A DNA stretch of 64,000 nucleotides from Dyadobacter endophyticus (GCF_014641595.1 NZ_BMIA01000001.1:2480426-2544425), one strand, 5' to 3'; shown: positions 50,363 to 60,461, counted from the first letter of the stretch. Numbers and translations are program-made. The notes: generated by a model from the sequence alone, not told the origin.

Positions 50363-52489
50363 CTACCCGGGAAAGATTTTACCGATCATCCGGCCGATCT
50401 CGACAAAATCGTCGTGGTTGCTGACGGACCGCTTTTCAGTCTCGTCGGCATTTTGTTGTGAGAATGGATAAATGAGCAAGAAATTGTTTGTCAATGCGTG
50501 CTGGTTCAGGATGTCGGGCACCTGGCCCATTCTCGGAAAAAAGGATACCATTCCCCGTTTGGCCATAAACAATATCAGCCCCTCGTCGGCCGAGATCCCG
50601 GCGATAGCCTCCTCGGCCTCGCCCCAGTAGTCGATCGCGTGCGACGATAGTTCAATGGCGGATTTTTTGGCTACCCTTTCGATGATACTGATGATCGGGG
50701 CGCTGGTATAGAAAGCCATTTCCGAGCCCGACGACTTCCCGATGTTCCATACGCGGAGCAGGGCATGAAAAAAGCCGGGCTCCTTATCCGCTCTGGGCGG
50801 GATGAGAACAAAGTATTTTTTGATGGTCGAAATGGGCTGAACCGCATGGTAGATCAGCGTGTTGACATTTTCATTCTGCAAATAGCCATTGGTAAGGTTG
50901 TAAACGAACGAAGGCGTCAGACCTTTGTCGGGCTGCAATGCGAGTATCAGATCGGTTATCCTCTGTTCTTTGATCACATTGCTGATACCCGTTGCCGCAT
51001 CGCTGTCGTACCGGGTAAGCGGCTGGATCCGGATGTCGGCGGCCGCGGCCATCGTCACTGCCGCGTGGAGTGTTTTTTCCGCATTCCTGACAGACGACTC
51101 ATTCTTTTCGTCATTGATCACATTCAATGCGAACAGCCTGTTTCTGTTATGCGTTGCCTTGATGAGTAAGCCAAGGTTCACCGACTTTTCCACCGTCTCC
51201 TCATAGTTGAGGGCGATCAGAATATTTTCAGTCTCAGGATTCGCCCCCGACGCCGTAGCCTCATTATCGGCCTCTGCGATCTTTGCCGCGCTCGACATTG
51301 ACACAAACGACGAAACCGTACAGGAGATGAGTATCAGCAGGATACTGCCATTGAGCACGTGTTCACTCAGCAAACGTACCGGCTCGCCGCTTTCGGTCTC
51401 GGAAACAATGATGTTGTAACCCACCATCACAGCCGCCAGCGTTGCCGCCGCCGACGCCGAACTCAACCCGAAAATGATCATGCCTTCATCCTTCGTCAAC
51501 CTGAATGTCTTCTGCGTCAATACTGCCGCCAGATACTTTCCGCCAATAGAAGCAATGAGCATTACTGCCGCCACACCGAGGGTTTCCAGGCTTTTGAAGA
51601 AAACCGAAAAATCGATCAGCATTCCCACACTGATCAGGAAAAAGGGAATGAAAATGGCGTTACCGACAAACTCCACCCGGTTCATCAGGGCTGACGTATG
51701 AGGAATAAGCCTGTTGAGCGCAAGCCCGGCAAAAAAAGCACCGATTATCGCTTCGATGCCGGCAAGTTCCGCCAACACGGCTGCGAGGTAGATCATCACC
51801 AGCACAAATATGTATTGGGAGATTTTGTCGTCGACCTTTTTGAAAAACCATCTTCCTATTATTGGAAAAACAAATAATACGGTGAGGCTGAACGCCAGCA
51901 CTGAAAGGCCCAGGCGCAACCAGAATGCACTATTTACTTCACCCTGCGTCATACCCACCACCACGGCCAGCACCAGGAGCGAAAGGACATCCGTCAGCAT
52001 CGTCCCTCCTACGGTGATATTAACCGACAAGTTTTTCGCAACGCCCATTTTGCTCACCAGTGGATAAGAAATGAGTGTGTGTGAAGAAAAAAGACTGGCA
52101 AACAGTACGCAGGTAAGTAACGGAAAATCCAGCACATAATAACCGCCTGCCATTCCCAGAATAAACGGAACGGCAAACGTGAACACGGTAAATGTGATGC
52201 TCTTGCCCATATTCTTCTTGAAATCGCCCATATCGATTTCAAGCCCGGCCAGGAACATAATGTAAAGCAGGCCCGTAGTACCGGTAACGACTACGCTGCT
52301 GTCGCGCGACAGAAGGTTCAGGCCGTTGGGCCCTACCAGGGCACCGGCAATCAGCAGGCCCAGCAAATGCGGTACCTTGATTTTATTGAGCAGCAGTGGT
52401 GCACCGAGTATGATGATCAGTTCAAGCAGAAACTTCAATACCGGGTCTTCGATCGGTAAACTGCCGATGTGGATGTTGAGCAGCGGCAT
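50363..52489 (-). CDS. CPA2-type cation:proton antiporter with C-terminal stress-like domain
   Basis: 708 residues. About 12 membrane helices at 10-395 make the Na+/H+-exchanger core (LLGLLIAGALVGPNGLNLLS, later IEAIIGAFFAGLALNRLIP). The C-terminal part at about 415-690 is soluble and resembles paired universal-stress-protein domains (NILIALNYEETVEKSVNLGL). It exchanges Na+ or K+ for protons across the inner membrane. It starts 3 bp after the lipoprotein stop at 52493, so the two are one operon. The CLC channel upstream is on the same strand but 100 bp away. Confidence 0.92.
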   Translation of the reverse strand: MPLLNIHIGSLPIEDPVLKFLLELIIILGAPLLLNKIKVPHLLGLLIAGALVGPNGLNLLSRDSSVVVTGTTGLLYIMFLAGLEIDMGDFKKNMGKSITFTVFTFAVPFILGMAGGYYVLDFPLLTCVLFASLFSSHTLISYPLVSKMGVAKNLSVNITVGGTMLTDVLSLLVLAVVVGMTQGEVNSAFWLRLGLSVLAFSLTVLFVFPIIGRWFFKKVDDKISQYIFVLVMIYLAAVLAELAGIEAIIGAFFAGLALNRLIPHTSALMNRVEFVGNAIFIPFFLISVGMLIDFSVFFKSLETLGVAAVMLIASIGGKYLAAVLTQKTFRLTKDEGMIIFGLSSASAAATLAAVMVGYNIIVSETESGEPVRLLSEHVLNGSILLILISCTVSSFVSMSSAAKIAEADNEATASGANPETENILIALNYEETVEKSVNLGLLIKATHNRNRLFALNVINDEKNESSVRNAEKTLHAAVTMAAAADIRIQPLTRYDSDAATGISNVIKEQRITDLILALQPDKGLTPSFVYNLTNGYLQNENVNTLIYHAVQPISTIKKYFVLIPPRADKEPGFFHALLRVWNIGKSSGSEMAFYTSAPIISIIERVAKKSAIELSSHAIDYWGEAEEAIAGISADEGLILFMAKRGMVSFFPRMGQVPDILNQHALTNNFLLIYPFSQQNADETEKRSVSNHDDFVEIGRMIGKIFPG

Positions 52490-52492
52490 AAT

Positions 52493-53068
52493 TTAGCGGT
52501 TTGTCAAGCGGTTCAGCTCGATTGAAAATTTCGCAGTACACGATTTGTCGATACCCGCGGTTTGCATTCCCTTGATAAGGTTTTTATTGTCCCGCGTGAG
52601 TTCCACCGTCAATTCAAGATTTTTGCTTGCCGAAGTGTCGCTGGCATAATGGAGCTGGATGCTGGTACTGTCAAACTTCGCAGAAAACACCCGGACGACC
52701 TTATTATTGTTGATCACACGAGTGTAAAGCCCGGTTGAGTCACTGATAAATTCCCAGGTATTGGACCGCTGGTCGCCGATGACATAGTCACCGCAATTGG
52801 ATTCGCGGCAAACCGACTTGCTATTCCAGAGTCCGGCAATATCGTCGGGCCAGTGCTGGATGATAACGGCTGTATCTCTCCTGGTGAGCAGGCTGTCGCG
52901 CATGCGCAGAAGCGACTGATAATCGGCCTCTTTGGTCGCGAACTCTTTCTCTCTTGCAAGTATTCGCTGCTCCCGCAAGTCAAGCCCGCGCTCCTTTTCT
53001 TTGTTGCGACAACCCCAGAACAGGCTCAGGATTACAAGTGTGCCAGGAAGGTATTTGTATAATGCCAT
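52493..53068 (-). CDS. Small lipoprotein upstream of the antiporter
   Basis: 191 residues, lipobox SLFWGC (Cys20). A charged coiled-coil-like stretch (KERGLDLREQRILAREKEFA) follows the lipid Cys, then a beta-rich domain from about residue 80 with two Cys in VCRESNCGDYV that may form a disulfide, and a third near the end (KSCTAKFS). The fold is not recognised. It is 3 bp from the antiporter on the same strand, so it may be an accessory protein or sensor for that transporter. Confidence 0.85.
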   Translation of the reverse strand: MALYKYLPGTLVILSLFWGCRNKEKERGLDLREQRILAREKEFATKEADYQSLLRMRDSLLTRRDTAVIIQHWPDDIAGLWNSKSVCRESNCGDYVIGDQRSNTWEFISDSTGLYTRVINNNKVVRVFSAKFDSTSIQLHYASDTSASKNLELTVELTRDNKNLIKGMQTAGIDKSCTAKFSIELNRLTNR

Positions 53069-53168
53069 AAGGAGATGAGTTCTGGTGGAAAATGCCGGAT
53101 AGTGCGGCCCGCTTTCATAGCGTATGGCCAGGCAAGTTAAAAAAGTATTACTTTAAACAAAGCCAAAA

Positions 53169-55016
53169 CTACCCCGAATGCGCTTGCAGCAGGCTGCGGT
53201 AACGGTCGAGCAACCTCGATTTTGCAATGAAACCGATGTAACGGCCTTTGGGATCGGTGACGGGCAAATGCCAGGAGCCGGTCTGATCAAATTTGGTTAC
53301 GATCCGGGCGACAGGCTCTGTCTCCGCAACCGTTGCAGCCGGCTCCCGCATGAAGGAAGCGACAGTCAAACCGGTTTCTTCGCCCGAAGCAAACAGGTAA
53401 GGATGCAGCTCTTTAACGAGGATTATTCCGCGTAAAATACCCTCGCTGTCTACCACGGCCATGTGGTTATGCCGGTTTTCGTGCAATGCATCCACAAAGT
53501 TTTCAAATGGCAGGTCTATGTTCACCACGGGTACGTCCTTGTCGATGAAATCCAGCGTATTCAGCTGTGAAAGCAGGTTCCGGTCGTGTTCCCGCGTGAA
53601 TATCTTGCCCTCATCGGCCAGCCTTTTCAAATCGGGAGAGATGGCCGAAAACCATTTGGAGATCAGAAAGGACATAACTCCCACTACCATCAAAGGAATA
53701 AAGAGATCGTATCCCGAGCTGGACTCGGCGATCAGAAATATTGCCGTTAGAGGGGCGTAAAGCACCCCGCTCATGACACCCGCCATTCCTACCAGTACCA
53801 GGTTGGCCACCGGCACGTCGGAGATGCCGATGAAGTTGCAGAACAAGGCAAATACGAACCCGAGCGTGCCGCCTGCAAAAAGCGAGGGGGCAAAGTTACC
53901 GCCATTACCGCCGCTGAAAATAGTGATGGAGCTTGCAAAGGCCTTCAAAAGGCACACGATTGTGAGGAACACGACGACAGCCCACCGCTGTTCGCCTACA
54001 ATGCCGAAAAAGCTGTTTTCCATCAACTCGCCGACCTGCCCGTTGACCAGCGACTTGATGGTTTCGTAACCTTCCCCGAAAAGCGGCGGGTACAAAACGC
54101 AGAGCGTCGACAGCACCGCTCCGCCTATCATCGCCTTTCTGAGCCTCCCGCCTTTGAGATTGGCAAAAAATCGCTCCACCTGATGCCCGATTACCACAAA
54201 GTACCGGGCATAAAGTCCACACAAAACACCCAGCACAAGGTAAAAGGGCAGGTTGTGGTAATTGAAGGGGTGGCGGCTGCTGAAATGGAACAGGGTCTCC
54301 TCATTGAGCAGCATTCTGGAAAGCACATTACCGCAAACTGCCGCCAGTACGAGGGGAATAAAGTCCGTAAAAACCACACCGGTTAGCAATATTTCCACGG
54401 CGAACATCATCCCGGCGATCGGCGCGTTGAAGGCCGACGCGATCCCGGCTGTGGCCCCGGCCGCCAATAACAAGGTCCGCTCGCGGTAATCGAGCTTGTA
54501 GGTTTGTGCGAAATTGGACCCGATCGCCGAGCCAGTTACGGCAATGGGGCTTTCTAGTCCCGCAGAACCTCCAAGCCCCACAGTAATGGCACTTTGCACT
54601 ATTTGCGAGTACATTTTCACCGGGGCGACGATACTGGAATTCTGGGCGATTTCATGCAGGATAGCCGGAATGCCTTTGCGGTCATTACCGCCGAAGAACA
54701 GGATCACGACAATGGAGGTGAGCACGATCCCCAGGAAAGGGAACACCGCATAAAACAGGATCTGCGTCTCAAAATGCACCCTGTGCGTGATCAGATTATG
54801 AATGCCGTGCACCAGTGATTTGAGGATTACGCCTGCCAATCCGGCACTGCAACCCACCAATATCCCGGATAATATCAGAAACTGCGACCTGGTCAGGATA
54901 TTTTTAAGCCAGAAGATGATGACTTCATACAGCTTGAACTTCCTTAAACTGTACGCAGTCAGCCCTCTTTTAAATTTCAGGAATGAGTGGAATTTCTTGA
55001 TTGTAGCCTGTTTCAC
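53169..55016 (-). CDS. CLC-family chloride channel/exchanger with CBS domains
   Basis: 615 residues from a GTG at 55016; no ATG start is available before the first helix. The CLC core has the ion-path motifs GLGGSAGLESPIAVTGSAIG (the gating Glu follows GL) and GGNGGNFAPSLFAGGTLG; the order and spacing match the family. Two CBS domains follow at about 480-540 (VPVVNIDLPFENFVDALHEN) and 555-610. The family moves chloride, often exchanging it for protons. It lies 100 bp upstream of the lipoprotein/antiporter pair on the same strand, which suggests an ion/pH-balance cluster. Confidence 0.9.
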   Translation of the reverse strand: MKQATIKKFHSFLKFKRGLTAYSLRKFKLYEVIIFWLKNILTRSQFLILSGILVGCSAGLAGVILKSLVHGIHNLITHRVHFETQILFYAVFPFLGIVLTSIVVILFFGGNDRKGIPAILHEIAQNSSIVAPVKMYSQIVQSAITVGLGGSAGLESPIAVTGSAIGSNFAQTYKLDYRERTLLLAAGATAGIASAFNAPIAGMMFAVEILLTGVVFTDFIPLVLAAVCGNVLSRMLLNEETLFHFSSRHPFNYHNLPFYLVLGVLCGLYARYFVVIGHQVERFFANLKGGRLRKAMIGGAVLSTLCVLYPPLFGEGYETIKSLVNGQVGELMENSFFGIVGEQRWAVVVFLTIVCLLKAFASSITIFSGGNGGNFAPSLFAGGTLGFVFALFCNFIGISDVPVANLVLVGMAGVMSGVLYAPLTAIFLIAESSSGYDLFIPLMVVGVMSFLISKWFSAISPDLKRLADEGKIFTREHDRNLLSQLNTLDFIDKDVPVVNIDLPFENFVDALHENRHNHMAVVDSEGILRGIILVKELHPYLFASGEETGLTVASFMREPAATVAETEPVARIVTKFDQTGSWHLPVTDPKGRYIGFIAKSRLLDRYRSLLQAHSG

Positions 55017-55195
55017 AATGGTCAGCTTTGTTCCCTTTACGATACGTCTGGGTTAACCGGATAAAGTAAAGGTAAAAATCCAGGCCAGGCAAATTCGGCG
55101 GTGCTCGAAACACTCGAATTCCCGTGACTCGACAATGCGAATATTTTTCAGATTAGTTTTACATTAAATTCAAGCCATAAACTACTTCCATACCC

Positions 55196-56305
55196 GTGCT
55201 CAAAAAGTTCACTCTCCTAACTTGCTGTCTATTCCTGATTTTCGATTTCTCTGTCGCTCAGTCCGATACGATCCGTTGGCACCCGGGCATCACGTTAAAA
55301 TTCAGCGATTTTTCGATTGACCATTCCAGTAAACATCTTTTCGCAGATGTCATCGTACATTACGATTACACACTTCAGCCAACGAAACCGGGCAAATATC
55401 TTCCGATCATCCATGCCTATGCATTGTTAAACCGGAAGACCGCTACCCTGCCCGATTCCAATGTAAATGCTTTGCGTTATGCCCGGTTATTATTCGATCT
55501 GTCGGGTTACCAGAGCAAGCTGATTAAATCAAAAGTTTTCGAGCTCGGCGAGCTGAATGAAAGGAATACACCGGCAAAAACGGCCATCGACAATGCGATT
55601 TCGCAGGCAAACAATGAAGTTTCCCAGTTGAAAAAGAACATGACAGGGCAACTTTCCGAGCCTGATAATGAACAGGCATTTGCCGAATGGGAATCCAAAG
55701 TAGCCGATCTATTACGAAATACACCGGAAATTACAGAAGAAAGGAGCCCGGGAAAGTTGCAGCTGGGTCTTTTTCTTGGTGCAACACGAAGCATATTTAC
55801 AGGTAAAACCAGCGATTACTTTACCGACGCGACAGGGCTGAATTTTGGTTTTAATGTGGGCGTAAAAAGATCACGGTTTGTTCTGGATTTGAATTTGGAT
55901 TTTAATAAAACAAAACAAGAACTAGAAAACAGAGGATACTGGTCGCCCAGAATGAAAACCCATTTTGCTTCGATTGAAATTACTTACGGCGTAAAGCTAC
56001 CTGAAAACAAATGGCTGGCTGTTCCTTTCGCAGGCTTTTCGGTCAACGAATTCACACCAGCCAAATCGGACAAAGACGACAAGCGAAGACTGGACGGATA
56101 TAGCCCGGTAGTAGGACTCGAGATTAACCGCTATTTTGGAAGCAGGCACGATCCGTATGAAAACGTCAGCTTTTTTTACAAATGCCGGGCATCAATAAAT
56201 CCGTCCAATTTGATTAAAGATTACGGCGGCACGCAATTCAACCTGAAACTTGCCATCGGATTCGACACATCGAAAGCAAAAACCAAACTGGTAAAAAAGA
56301 TGTAG
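55196..56305 (+). CDS. Exported protein with C-terminal beta-barrel-like region, unknown function
   Basis: 369 residues from a GTG at 55196, directly at a signal peptide (MLKKFTLLTCCLFLIFDFSV). The first half has DTIRWHPGITLKFSDFSIDH and a helical segment (NEVSQLKKNMTGQLSEPDNE); the second half from about residue 190 alternates polar and apolar residues with Gly/Tyr/Phe and reads like strands of a small outer-membrane barrel (GLFLGATRSIFTGKTSDYF). I do not recognise a family. The next gene is 62 bp downstream on the same strand. Confidence 0.78.
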   Translation: MLKKFTLLTCCLFLIFDFSVAQSDTIRWHPGITLKFSDFSIDHSSKHLFADVIVHYDYTLQPTKPGKYLPIIHAYALLNRKTATLPDSNVNALRYARLLFDLSGYQSKLIKSKVFELGELNERNTPAKTAIDNAISQANNEVSQLKKNMTGQLSEPDNEQAFAEWESKVADLLRNTPEITEERSPGKLQLGLFLGATRSIFTGKTSDYFTDATGLNFGFNVGVKRSRFVLDLNLDFNKTKQELENRGYWSPRMKTHFASIEITYGVKLPENKWLAVPFAGFSVNEFTPAKSDKDDKRRLDGYSPVVGLEINRYFGSRHDPYENVSFFYKCRASINPSNLIKDYGGTQFNLKLAIGFDTSKAKTKLVKKM

Positions 56306-56367
56306 ACGATCATAGCGTTACAACTATATGCCTTCTGGACGGGTCTAAGTCATAAATTGGTGACATT

Positions 56368-56793
56368 ATGAACAGACTATTACTTTTTCTCGTACTCGCA
56401 TTAGCCTTTGCCCAGTGCAAACGCGATAGAGATCCCGAACCTCAACCGGAAATCTCCGGCATTGTCGGCGAATGGCATATGATTGAAACCCGGTATACTT
56501 CCGGCGATTCAACAGTTATTAAAAACATGACCAACGAGCCGCAGAGAGCCTTTTCGATCCGTTTCGATGGCGTGATGCTGTACGACGGATTTGCATCTTG
56601 TTGCGCCGCGTCTGAGTACCTGGTCAATGGAAAGGCGTTCGAAGTAAAACCGCTTAAGGACGTGCCTCATGACCTGGATTGCGGCTTGGTCGACTGCTGG
56701 GCCTGCCCGAAGCTGATCATCACCCAAACAGGCGACGAGATGACGATCGAGTCATGTAACGGGGGAATTAGCAAATATGTCAGAAAAAAATAG
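56368..56793 (+). CDS. Small lipocalin-like lipoprotein
   Basis: 141 residues with a lipobox AFAQC (Cys17). The sequence GEWHMIETRYTSGD at the N-terminal third and a final MTIESCNGGISKY are typical of the small lipocalin-like lipoproteins of Bacteroidota. Several Cys (CCAAS, CGLVDCWACP, ESC) could form disulfides. Function unknown. It follows the previous exported-protein gene on the same strand. Confidence 0.75.
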   Translation: MNRLLLFLVLALAFAQCKRDRDPEPQPEISGIVGEWHMIETRYTSGDSTVIKNMTNEPQRAFSIRFDGVMLYDGFASCCAASEYLVNGKAFEVKPLKDVPHDLDCGLVDCWACPKLIITQTGDEMTIESCNGGISKYVRKK

Positions 56794-56908
56794 CGGCGTA
56801 TAACATCCAGGGTTACTCATCCGGCTCGCCCATCGGTTATTAGCTTACCTCACTTCCTGCCGTTTGCTAATAACCCCACAACACACTCATTTCCAGTGTG
56901 ATATTTTC

Positions 56909-56916
56909 TATATTTG
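56909..56916 (+). promoter_or_regulatory. Candidate -7 element before the TPR lipoprotein gene
   Basis: TATATTTG matches TAnnTTTG, 63 bp before the ATG at 56980. No clear TTTG is found at the proper distance upstream, so this is only a candidate. Confidence 0.35.
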
Positions 56917-56979
56917 CATATACCGCGCCCCGCGGCCTATTTTACCTAAACATGATCTGTGACTCAAACTTCTACGCTC

Positions 56980-58704
56980 ATGAAGCACGGCCATTGTTAC
57001 CTCGCACTCGTTGTTATTCTTTCGGCCTGCTTCAAAAAGAAGGAGGAAAAAGAAAAACCCGTATCCGACAGGATCACGGTGTGTTACAACCCCCAAACCA
57101 CCGACGCCGAATGGTACCGTTCGAAAAAAAAGGCGCCGATCCTGAGCGGATTGCAAGGCGTCAATTTCAAAATTTCGACTACTAACCCGGAAGCACAGGC
57201 CTATTTCAACCAGGGAATGATGCTCTCCTACGGTTTCAACCACGCGGAAGCTGCCCGGTCGTTTTATGAAGCCACCCGGCTCGATTCGACCTGCGCCATG
57301 GCCTACTGGGGTTTCGCCTACGTGCTCGGACCCAATTATAATGCAGGTATGGAGGAAGACAATTTTGAGCGTGCCTGGGCTGCGGGCGAGAAAGCACAAC
57401 GGCTGGCAGCCAACTGCACGCCGAAAGAAAAGGCGCTGATCGGCGCACTCGCCGCACGGTATGCCAAAGTACCTCCCGCCGACAGAGCTTCGCTGGACAT
57501 TGCTTATGCCGCAGCCATGAAAAAAGTATACACGCAATTTCCTTCCGATCCTGATATCGGGGCGCTGTATGCCGAGGCGCAGATGGACCTGCACCCCTGG
57601 GACCTGTACGAAAAAAAAACGAAGGCTCCGAAATCCTGGACACCGGCGCTGGTAGCTGTTCTGGAAGGCCTGCTACAAAAGAACCCGCAGCACCCGGGTG
57701 CGCATCACCTGTACATACACGCACAGGAGGCTTCCGCAACGCCTGAAAAAGCCCTGGCTTCTGCCGCGCTGCTCGATTCTCTGGTTCCCGGTGCCGGTCA
57801 CCTGCTCCATATGCCGTCGCATGTTTACATCAATACCGGCGACTACCATCTGGGCTCGCTTTCCAACGTCCGCTCGGTAGAGGCCGACAGCAGCTACATT
57901 ACCACCTGCCATGCGCAAGGTGCCTACCCGCTCGCCTATTTTCCGCACAATTACCACTTCCTGGCCGCTACCGCTACACTGGAAGGCAACTCGGAGCTGG
58001 CTTGGCTGGCTGCGCGGAAAGTACAGCAATACACCGCGAAGGAGGTAATGCGCCAACCCGGCTGGGGCACGCTGCAGCATTATTATACCATCCCCTATTA
58101 TGTAGCCGCGAAATTTTCGATGTGGGACACCCTTCTTGCAGAGCCGAGCCCGGCAAAAGATCTGGTTTACCCGCGGGCAATCTGGCATTACGCGAGGGGA
58201 ATGGCTTTTTTAGGAAAACATGACCTGCCCCACGCACAGGAAGAAGTGAAGGCACTCGGTGCATTGGCAGCCGACACCACCCTGAAACACCTCACCATCT
58301 GGAATATCAACACTTCGGCGGACCTGGTACAAATCGCGTCCAAAGTGCTGTCGGCCGGCCTAGCAGCACAGCAAAACCAGCTCGACAAGTCAGCCTCGCT
58401 GCTCAGAGAGGCCATTGCCATCGAAGACAACCTCAACTACAATGAGCCGCCCGACTGGTTTTTCTCGGTCCGGCACCACCTGGGCGCGGTGCTGCTTAAA
58501 GCCGGAAAGAATGCAGAAGCCGAACGCGTCTATCGCCAGGATTTACTGACCTGGAAGAAAAACGGCTGGGCGCTGATTGGTCTCTACAATGCTTTGGAAC
58601 AACAAAAAAACACCACCGAAGCGCAAGCGGCAAAATCCGCTTTCGGCAAATCCTGGCAGCATGCCGACATCAAAATCGCCGCATCATCGAGTATTATGGA
58701 TTAG
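56980..58704 (+). CDS. TPR-repeat lipoprotein
   Basis: I use the ATG at 56980, which opens a lipoprotein signal (MKHGHCYLALVVILSAC, Cys17); the frame is open from a GTG 7 codons upstream. About 574 residues. After a charged linker the body is helical with TPR-like pairs: AYFNQGMMLSYGFNHAEAAR and SFYEATRLDSTCAMAYWGFA are the clearest, and His-rich segments PGAHHLYIHAQEAS and GAGHLLHMPSHVYINTGDY occur in the middle. The His cluster could bind a metal, though no enzyme family is recognised. It is probably an envelope scaffold; a terminator follows. Confidence 0.85.
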   Translation: MKHGHCYLALVVILSACFKKKEEKEKPVSDRITVCYNPQTTDAEWYRSKKKAPILSGLQGVNFKISTTNPEAQAYFNQGMMLSYGFNHAEAARSFYEATRLDSTCAMAYWGFAYVLGPNYNAGMEEDNFERAWAAGEKAQRLAANCTPKEKALIGALAARYAKVPPADRASLDIAYAAAMKKVYTQFPSDPDIGALYAEAQMDLHPWDLYEKKTKAPKSWTPALVAVLEGLLQKNPQHPGAHHLYIHAQEASATPEKALASAALLDSLVPGAGHLLHMPSHVYINTGDYHLGSLSNVRSVEADSSYITTCHAQGAYPLAYFPHNYHFLAATATLEGNSELAWLAARKVQQYTAKEVMRQPGWGTLQHYYTIPYYVAAKFSMWDTLLAEPSPAKDLVYPRAIWHYARGMAFLGKHDLPHAQEEVKALGALAADTTLKHLTIWNINTSADLVQIASKVLSAGLAAQQNQLDKSASLLREAIAIEDNLNYNEPPDWFFSVRHHLGAVLLKAGKNAEAERVYRQDLLTWKKNGWALIGLYNALEQQKNTTEAQAAKSAFGKSWQHADIKIAASSSIMD

Positions 58705-58718
58705 TAAAAAGCAAAAGC

Positions 58719-58756
58719 GGGTGTCTCAAATCCAATCGGGACACCCACTTTCATTT
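58719..58756 (+). terminator. Terminator after the TPR lipoprotein gene
   Basis: GGGTGTC (58719-58725) and GACACCC (58740-58746) form a 7-base stem with a 14-base loop, followed by ACTTTCATTTTTTG. It may also serve the convergent Dabb gene that ends at 58767. Confidence 0.7.
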
Positions 58757-58766
58757 TTTGTTTTAC

Positions 58767-59174
58767 CTAAACGTCCATCGCGTCGTACACGATCACCTTA
58801 TCCCAAAGGTGGCTGCAATCCTTGATGAACTTTTGGTGGATCGGGTGGTCCTGATAACTGGCCTGGCCGGCAAGATCTTCAAAAAACATCAGTTCCGACA
58901 CCCCCCAGCTGTTGTCGACGACGTCCCTTTTCTCGGTACTCGCCACTACGCCGATACGGAGCTCCTTAATAGCCTCGATCTTCCGCAATGTTTTCAGGCC
59001 TTCGATGATCCGGTCACGATCGGCCACGGAGCCGGGGTTTTTAAGCCAGAAAAATACATGGTGAACCAATGGCGTTTTGCCTTTCGCAGGTGCGGCGGGC
59101 GCAGCTACCGACGCGACAGCGCCTGCTGCCAGTGTGACGGAACTTGCGATAAATTTACGACGGGTGTTGTTCAT
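58767..59174 (-). CDS. Tat-exported Dabb-family (alpha/beta barrel stress) protein
   Basis: 135 residues. A twin-arginine signal (MNNTRRKFIASSVTLAAGAV) leads to the Dabb domain: VHHVFFWLKNPGSVADRDRI, then LRIGVVASTEKRDVVDNSWG, ending with HPIHQKFIKDCSHLWDKVIV. The domain forms dimeric ferredoxin-like barrels found in stress-responsive proteins and some small oxygenases and cyclases; no specific reaction can be named here. It is monocistronic on the minus strand, 201 bp before the xylanase stop. Confidence 0.86.
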   Translation of the reverse strand: MNNTRRKFIASSVTLAAGAVASVAAPAAPAKGKTPLVHHVFFWLKNPGSVADRDRIIEGLKTLRKIEAIKELRIGVVASTEKRDVVDNSWGVSELMFFEDLAGQASYQDHPIHQKFIKDCSHLWDKVIVYDAMDV

Positions 59175-59375
59175 TGTAGATGTTGAGATGTATTGAAGGA
59201 TGAAAAGTGGCTTAATTGCTGCAATTTAGGGTCTTTTTGAATTAACTAGAAACAGCTTCGCTTTCTCATGAAAATGAGGCTATTTCCACCCAGGCATGCA
59301 AGAAAAAAGAACTCGAAAACGCGCGCCGGACAGTCAAAACCAATTAAAGCGCTTGACAAACCATCCCCATTCATT

Positions 59376-60461
59376 CTAAAAATCAACAATCCTATTAAAA
59401 TAGGCCTTCGGTTGAAGCTTTTCATCGAACAGCAGCGGGTAATCCTTCCTGCCGCGTACCGGGAAATTGTCCAGCCAGGTGGTCTTGTCGGATACATTCC
59501 AGAAAGTAATGCCGGTAAGCACGCCGCGGTTTTTGCGGAATATTTTGAAAAGCATTTCGTATTGCGCTGCCTGTTTGGCGAGAATCTCAGGCGTGAGCAC
59601 GGTTTTGTCGGCCTCGGTCAGTTCGCGTCTACCGTGTTCTTTTGCATGAATGGAAACGTCCAGTTCAGTGATCTGAACCGCCAGGCCCAGGCTGGCAAAC
59701 CGGCTGATCGACTCTTGCAGTTCCGCCTCAGAAGGCTCATACACAGACCAATGCCCCTGTAATCCTACGCCGTGGACGGGCACATTCTTCGCTTTCAGTT
59801 TTTTGAGTAGCTCAAATATCTTCGCCCGTTTGGCGCTGCTCTCGGTATTATAATCATTGTAAAACAACTTCGCGGAAGGATCGGCGGCGTGGGCATATTC
59901 AAATGCCTTTTCAATATAATCTTCCCCGATGATCTCATAAAACTTCGATGGGCGGTAAATGGCCGTTCCCGTGTCAGGCACCGCCTCGTTCACCACATCC
60001 CAGGCGTAAATGCGGCCCTTATAGCGGCTTACTACGTCGGTAATATGCTGTTTCAAGCGTTCCAGGAGCACTTCGCGCGTTACCTGCTTGCCCGCGGCAT
60101 CAGTAAAAAACCATTTTGGCGTCTGGTTATGCCAGCAGAGCGTGTGGCCCCGCACTTTCATACCGTTCTGCTGCGCAAATGCCACAATCGCATCGGGCGC
60201 CTCCCAGGCATAGCGATCCGGCTCGGGATGGATCGGCCCCATTTTCATCGCATTTTCAGGGGTGATGCTGTTGAACTGCCTGACGATCAGCTCCGCTTCC
60301 GGGCCCGACAAATTCCTTGGAGCCACCGCTACACCGACCGGGAAGTAGTCCTGGTAAGCATCCTTCAAAGCTTTCTGGGCAAATGCCTGCTCTGTGGCCA
60401 GGACCAAAAACCCGCAGCCCAACATGGCAGATAGCACGGCCTGCAAATTGTATTTTTTCAT
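59376..60461 (-). CDS. GH10 endo-beta-1,4-xylanase
   Basis: I start at the ATG at 60461 (MKKYNLQAVLSAMLGCGFLV), a signal peptide; an open extension of 52 codons upstream has no signal. 361 residues of a single GH10 barrel. The acid/base Glu159 lies in WDVVNEAVPD and the nucleophile Glu266 in ITELDVSIHAKEHG, 107 residues apart as expected; HTLCWHNQTPKWFF and the C-terminal ITFWNVSDKTTWLDNFP are also GH10. It would be secreted and cut xylan internally. It is the last gene of the leftward run GH43 / oxidoreductase / esterase / xylanase, 26 bp from the esterase. Confidence 0.95.
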   Translation of the reverse strand: MKKYNLQAVLSAMLGCGFLVLATEQAFAQKALKDAYQDYFPVGVAVAPRNLSGPEAELIVRQFNSITPENAMKMGPIHPEPDRYAWEAPDAIVAFAQQNGMKVRGHTLCWHNQTPKWFFTDAAGKQVTREVLLERLKQHITDVVSRYKGRIYAWDVVNEAVPDTGTAIYRPSKFYEIIGEDYIEKAFEYAHAADPSAKLFYNDYNTESSAKRAKIFELLKKLKAKNVPVHGVGLQGHWSVYEPSEAELQESISRFASLGLAVQITELDVSIHAKEHGRRELTEADKTVLTPEILAKQAAQYEMLFKIFRKNRGVLTGITFWNVSDKTTWLDNFPVRGRKDYPLLFDEKLQPKAYFNRIVDF

